This document shows positions 32,801 through 34,796 of a stretch of 34,796 bases of DNA, piece after piece (within the stretch, counting starts at the first letter, position 1; the number at the start of each line of letters is the position of its first letter). The translations under genes and the position numbers were made by a program. The notes below the pieces were generated by a model. The model did no database searches and had not been told where the DNA came from. It worked only from the letters and a program-made list of their open reading frames with translations. The stretch is from Mucilaginibacter sp. (GTDB lineage: Bacteria; Bacteroidota; Bacteroidia; Sphingobacteriales; Sphingobacteriaceae): contig JAQBNZ010000078.1 of assembly GCA_028288285.1 (NCBI GenBank), positions 1 through 34,796 of the forward strand, read 5' to 3'.

Positions 32801-34796
32801 GAGTTGGAAGCTTTGAAGGATACCATTAACCAGATGATTGCCAATCTTAAAGGAACAACATTAAGGAACCACGAACAGGATTGGCTAAAATCCAATCTTG
32901 CTAAGTTTGCACAGATGCTGCAGGGCCAGCGCGATAGGAATGCGGTGGCCAATAAAGTATTATCTGAGCTGGCAGAGCTGGTAAATGCCCGTTATGGTGC
33001 GTTTTATATTTTAGAACAACCCGAAGGTGCAGACGATGCTAAACTAAAACTATTTGCAGGTTATGCTCACAAAAGCCGTAAACTTATCAATCAGGAGTTT
33101 TCGCTAAGCGAAGGGCTGGTGGGCCAATGTGCTACAGATAAAGAAAGAATACGACTGGTAAATGTGCCAAATGAGTACCTGCAGATAAGTTCGGGTATTG
33201 GCAATGCCGCGCCTATTGACCTTGTGATATTACCTGTACTGTTTGAGAATAATGTAAAAGCGGTTATTGAACTGGCATCGTTTGAAAGCTTTAGCGATAC
33301 CCATATTGACTTTTTGGATCAGTTAACAGAAAGTATTGGTATAGTACTAAACAATATTGAAACTAATACCCGTACAGAAGAGTTATTATCGCAGTCACAA
33401 TCGCTTGCCGGTGAACTTTCTGCACAGCAGGAAGAGTTAAGAAGGGCAAATGATGAATTACATGATAAAGGCCGCTCTTTAGAGGAAAAGGCAGAACAGT
33501 TAACTTTAACCTCTAAATATAAATCGGAGTTTTTGGCCAACATGTCGCATGAGTTGCGTACACCATTAAATAGCTTATTAATATTGGCCCAGCAGCTCTT
33601 TGAAAACCCGGAGGGAAATCTTACCGAGAAACAAAGGATGTTTGCCAAGACCATACATTCCTGCGGTGATGACCTGATCCAGCTGATCAATGATATTCTG
33701 GATCTGTCAAAAATAGAATCGGGTGTTATTGCTGCCGATGTAATGCCGGTTAGCTTTAAAGAGATTGCCTCTTTTGCAGAATCAACCTTTAAACCTATCT
33801 CCGAAGCAAAAAATCTTAAGTTTGAGATAGAGCTTCAAGAAGGGTTGCCGGAGTTAATGGAAACGGATATGCAGCGTTTAAATCAGATCCTGAAGAACCT
33901 GCTTTCCAATGCCTTTAAGTTTACAGAAAAGGGCCGTGTAAAGCTGCATATATTTAGGCCCGGAACAGGTCATGAAAATCCGTTAAGTGAAAACGAATCT
34001 GTTATTGCATTCTCTATTGAAGATTCTGGTATAGGTATTTCAAAGAATACCCAGGGAATTATATTTGAAGCTTTTCAACAGGCCGAAGGTTCAACCAGCC
34101 GTAAATACGGCGGCACGGGCCTTGGGCTTTCTATTAGTAAAGGCTTTGCCGAATTATTGGGCGGTACTATAACCGTAGGCAGTGAGTTGGGCAAAGGCAG
34201 TGTATTTACCCTGTATTTACCTTTAAAATATAAAGAAGAAAAAGCCGTTCCGGTTAAAGTGAAAGAATCGTATCCTTTGTCACATATGCGCACTAACCTG
34301 GTAGATGCTGTCGAGTTGGGAATTGATGACGACCGTCATAATATCACCGTCGAAGATAAGGTACTGCTGGTTATTGAAGATGATGTGCGGTTTACCAAGA
34401 TACTAATTGATAAAGCACATGACCTTAATTTAAAGGTTGTTGTGGCCATTAGTTATCTGGAGATTTTTGACAGTATCATTAAATATAACCCCGTAGCTAT
34501 TACACTTGATGTAAATATGCCGGAATCTAACGGCTGGAAGATTCTTAAGCTAATGAAAAGTGATCTTAACCTGAGACATATTCCGATACATGTTATTTCA
34601 GGAGAAGACAATAAAGTAATGGCTTTAAAATTTGGTGCTAAAAGCTTCAGTTTGAAACCCCTGTCAAATGCTTCTTTAGATGAGCTTATGACCGGTATTG
34701 TTAGTTTTCATGCACATACCAAGAAACGGGTACTTATCATTGAAGATAATGAAGCTGAACTGCAAAGGATATCAGACCTGATATCTAATGATCGTA
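29867..34796 (+). CDS. Poly-HAMP GAF hybrid histidine kinase (3' end beyond window)
   Basis: Open from the ATG at 29867 ([14 protein letters not shown]; an ATG at 29873 is possible) to the window edge, at least 1643 aa. There is no signal peptide or transmembrane helix, so it is cytoplasmic. Residues about 30-170 are divergent HAMP-like sequence. Residues 172-999 hold nine 92-aa HAMP-type repeats ([45 protein letters not shown]). A GAF domain follows (about 1020-1160, [22 protein letters not shown]), then a coiled coil, HisKA with His1228 ([11 protein letters not shown]), and HATPase ([29 protein letters not shown]). A REC domain with Asp1548 (ITLDVNMP) comes next, and a second REC begins (RVLIIEDN). 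It resembles group III fungal osmosensor kinases (Nik1/Bos1) and their bacterial counterparts. Osmotic or cytoplasmic stress sensing is inference. Confidence 0.93.
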   Translation, partial: MSMKENVLENILDDAGVVDSHQTDTLDLKELLKVLSMVKNGKLNVRMPVTQAGINGRICEVLNDIIDMNERLVAEISSAEKTIGKKGNLSKRIELTDAKGEWANGVSSLNNLIEDLTSPTLEIAGMINSVANGDLSKQIPLEIKGHPLKGEFLRIAKESNQMLSKLRLFSMEVTRVARQVGSEGKLGEQAKIKGVAGVWAELTDSVNQMAGNLTAQVRNVAAVTTAVAKGDLSRKITVEAKGEILELKNTINTMVDQLNSFSSEVTRVALEVGTEGKLGGQAKVPGVAGTWKDLTDSVNRMAGNLTSQVRNIAGVTTAVANGDLSKKITVDVKGEMLELKKTINTMVDQLNSFASEVTRVALEVGTEGKLGGQARVKGVGGVWKDLTDSVNQMGSNLTDQVRNIAGVTTAVAKGDLSRKITVDAKGELLELKNTINTMVDQLNSFSSEVTRVAREVGSEGQLGGQANVPGVGGTWKDLTDSVNQMAGNLTGQVRNIAEVTTAVAKGDLSKKITVDVQGEMLELKITINTMVDQLNSFGSEVTRVAREVGSEGQLGGQANVPGVGGTWKDLTDSVNKMADNLTSQVRNIAEVTTAVAKGDLSRKITVNAKGELLELKDTINTMVDQLRGFASEVTRVAREVGSEGQLGGQANVPGVDGTWKDLTDSVNKMAGNLTAQLRNIADVSIAIANGDLSKKITVDVRGEILQLKETINTMVDQLRGFASEVTRVAREVGTDGNLGGQAFVPGVAGTWKDLTDSVNQMSSNLTSQVRNIAEVTKAVASGDLSKTVIIDVKGEIMDLKNTINTMVDQLNSFASEVTRVAREVGTEGKLGGQAHVKGVGGTWKDLTDSVNQMASNLTGQIRGIAKVATGIAKGNLKQRLSINALGEVAQLTDTINEMIDTLAVFADEVTTVAREVGVQGRLGGQASVPGASGTWKDLTENVNQLAQNLTTQVRSISEVASAVTKGDLTRTIRVEAKGELEALKDTINQMIANLKGTTLRNHEQDWLKSNLAKFAQMLQGQRDRNAVANKVLSELAELVNARYGAFYILEQPEGADDAKLKLFAGYAHKSRKLINQEFSLSEGLVGQCATDKERIRLVNVPNEYLQISSGIGNAAPIDLVILPVLFENNVKAVIELASFESFSDTHIDFLDQLTESIGIVLNNIETNTRTEELLSQSQSLAGELSAQQEELRRANDELHDKGRSLEEKAEQLTLTSKYKSEFLANMSHELRTPLNSLLILAQQLFENPEGNLTEKQRMFAKTIHSCGDDLIQLINDILDLSKIESGVIAADVMPVSFKEIASFAESTFKPISEAKNLKFEIELQEGLPELMETDMQRLNQILKNLLSNAFKFTEKGRVKLHIFRPGTGHENPLSENESVIAFSIEDSGIGISKNTQGIIFEAFQQAEGSTSRKYGGTGLGLSISKGFAELLGGTITVGSELGKGSVFTLYLPLKYKEEKAVPVKVKESYPLSHMRTNLVDAVELGIDDDRHNITVEDKVLLVIEDDVRFTKILIDKAHDLNLKVVVAISYLEIFDSIIKYNPVAITLDVNMPESNGWKILKLMKSDLNLRHIPIHVISGEDNKVMALKFGAKSFSLKPLSNASLDELMTGIVSFHAHTKKRVLIIEDNEAELQRISDLISNDR
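30380..32863 (+). repeat. Nine tandem 276-bp HAMP-coding repeats
   Basis: The GAAGTAAC or GAGGTAAC anchor recurs at 30380, 30656, 30932, 31208, 31484, 31760, 32036, 32312 and 32588, exactly 276 bp apart each time. No unit contains a net insertion or deletion. Units are highly similar in DNA, not just protein; for example 30891-30950 and 32271-32330 are identical over 60 nt. Antisense reading frames of 86 aa repeat in step with this and are not genes. Confidence 0.92.

Noticed and set aside
30380..32863. CRISPR-like or other direct-repeat array
   Set aside because: The 276-bp units are contiguous, coding and lack short repeats with unique spacers.

Overview
The window looks like a chromosome segment of a soil or plant-associated Bacteroidota, most probably Sphingobacteriaceae and close to Mucilaginibacter or Pedobacter. 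The reasons are the protein families (a uxuA and polysaccharide-lyase cluster, a very long poly-HAMP hybrid kinase, RND/TolC sets), the lack of clear Shine-Dalgarno sequences, several TAnnTTTG-type -7 boxes, and GC-rich palindromic intergenic repeats. This placement is inference; there is no rRNA gene here to confirm it.

Layout. (1) 1-4380: uronic-acid and polysaccharide use. A LacI regulator is followed by a CG-centred palindromic operator candidate, a secreted DUF4350-like protein and mannonate dehydratase (uxuA). A convergent alginate-lyase-family polysaccharide lyase follows. (2) 4449-8024, minus strand: a compact redox-signalling operon of truncated globin, CNB-domain histidine kinase, and a REC domain fused to a thioredoxin-reductase-like flavoprotein without the redox CXXC. 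It ends in a strong terminator. (3) 8025-9860: a repeat-rich accessory patch around one orphan gene, with an attC-like palindrome just upstream of it. (4) 9862-13444: a Lys-rich histone-like protein, a metallophosphoesterase, a secreted alkaline-phosphatase-superfamily enzyme, the broken 3' end of a second such enzyme, and a small membrane peptide.

(5) 13841-20649 is the most unusual part: a three-gene, translationally tight exopolysaccharide locus. It encodes a GH2-like lipoprotein, a GT2 processive synthase fused to a GH26 domain and a second TIM-barrel domain, and a membrane-anchored protein with two GH26 domains. Of the five glycosidase-like domains, three keep both catalytic glutamates. 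One GH2-like and one GH26-like domain have lost both, so each fold occurs as an intact and a degenerate version. A plausible reading is a synthase that makes a beta-glycan (possibly mannan- or glucomannan-like) and carries its own trimming and substrate-holding modules.

(6) 20832-22829: a small two- or three-helix membrane protein and a convergent CrtI/PYROXD2-type FAD oxidoreductase. (7) 23366-29433: an orphan OmpR-type response regulator followed by TolC, adaptor and RND pump genes, the last two overlapping by 4 bp, with a terminator after the pump. (8) 29867 to the window end: a cytoplasmic hybrid histidine kinase with nine exact 276-bp HAMP-type repeats, GAF, HisKA, HATPase, REC and the start of a second REC. 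It is cut by the window edge.
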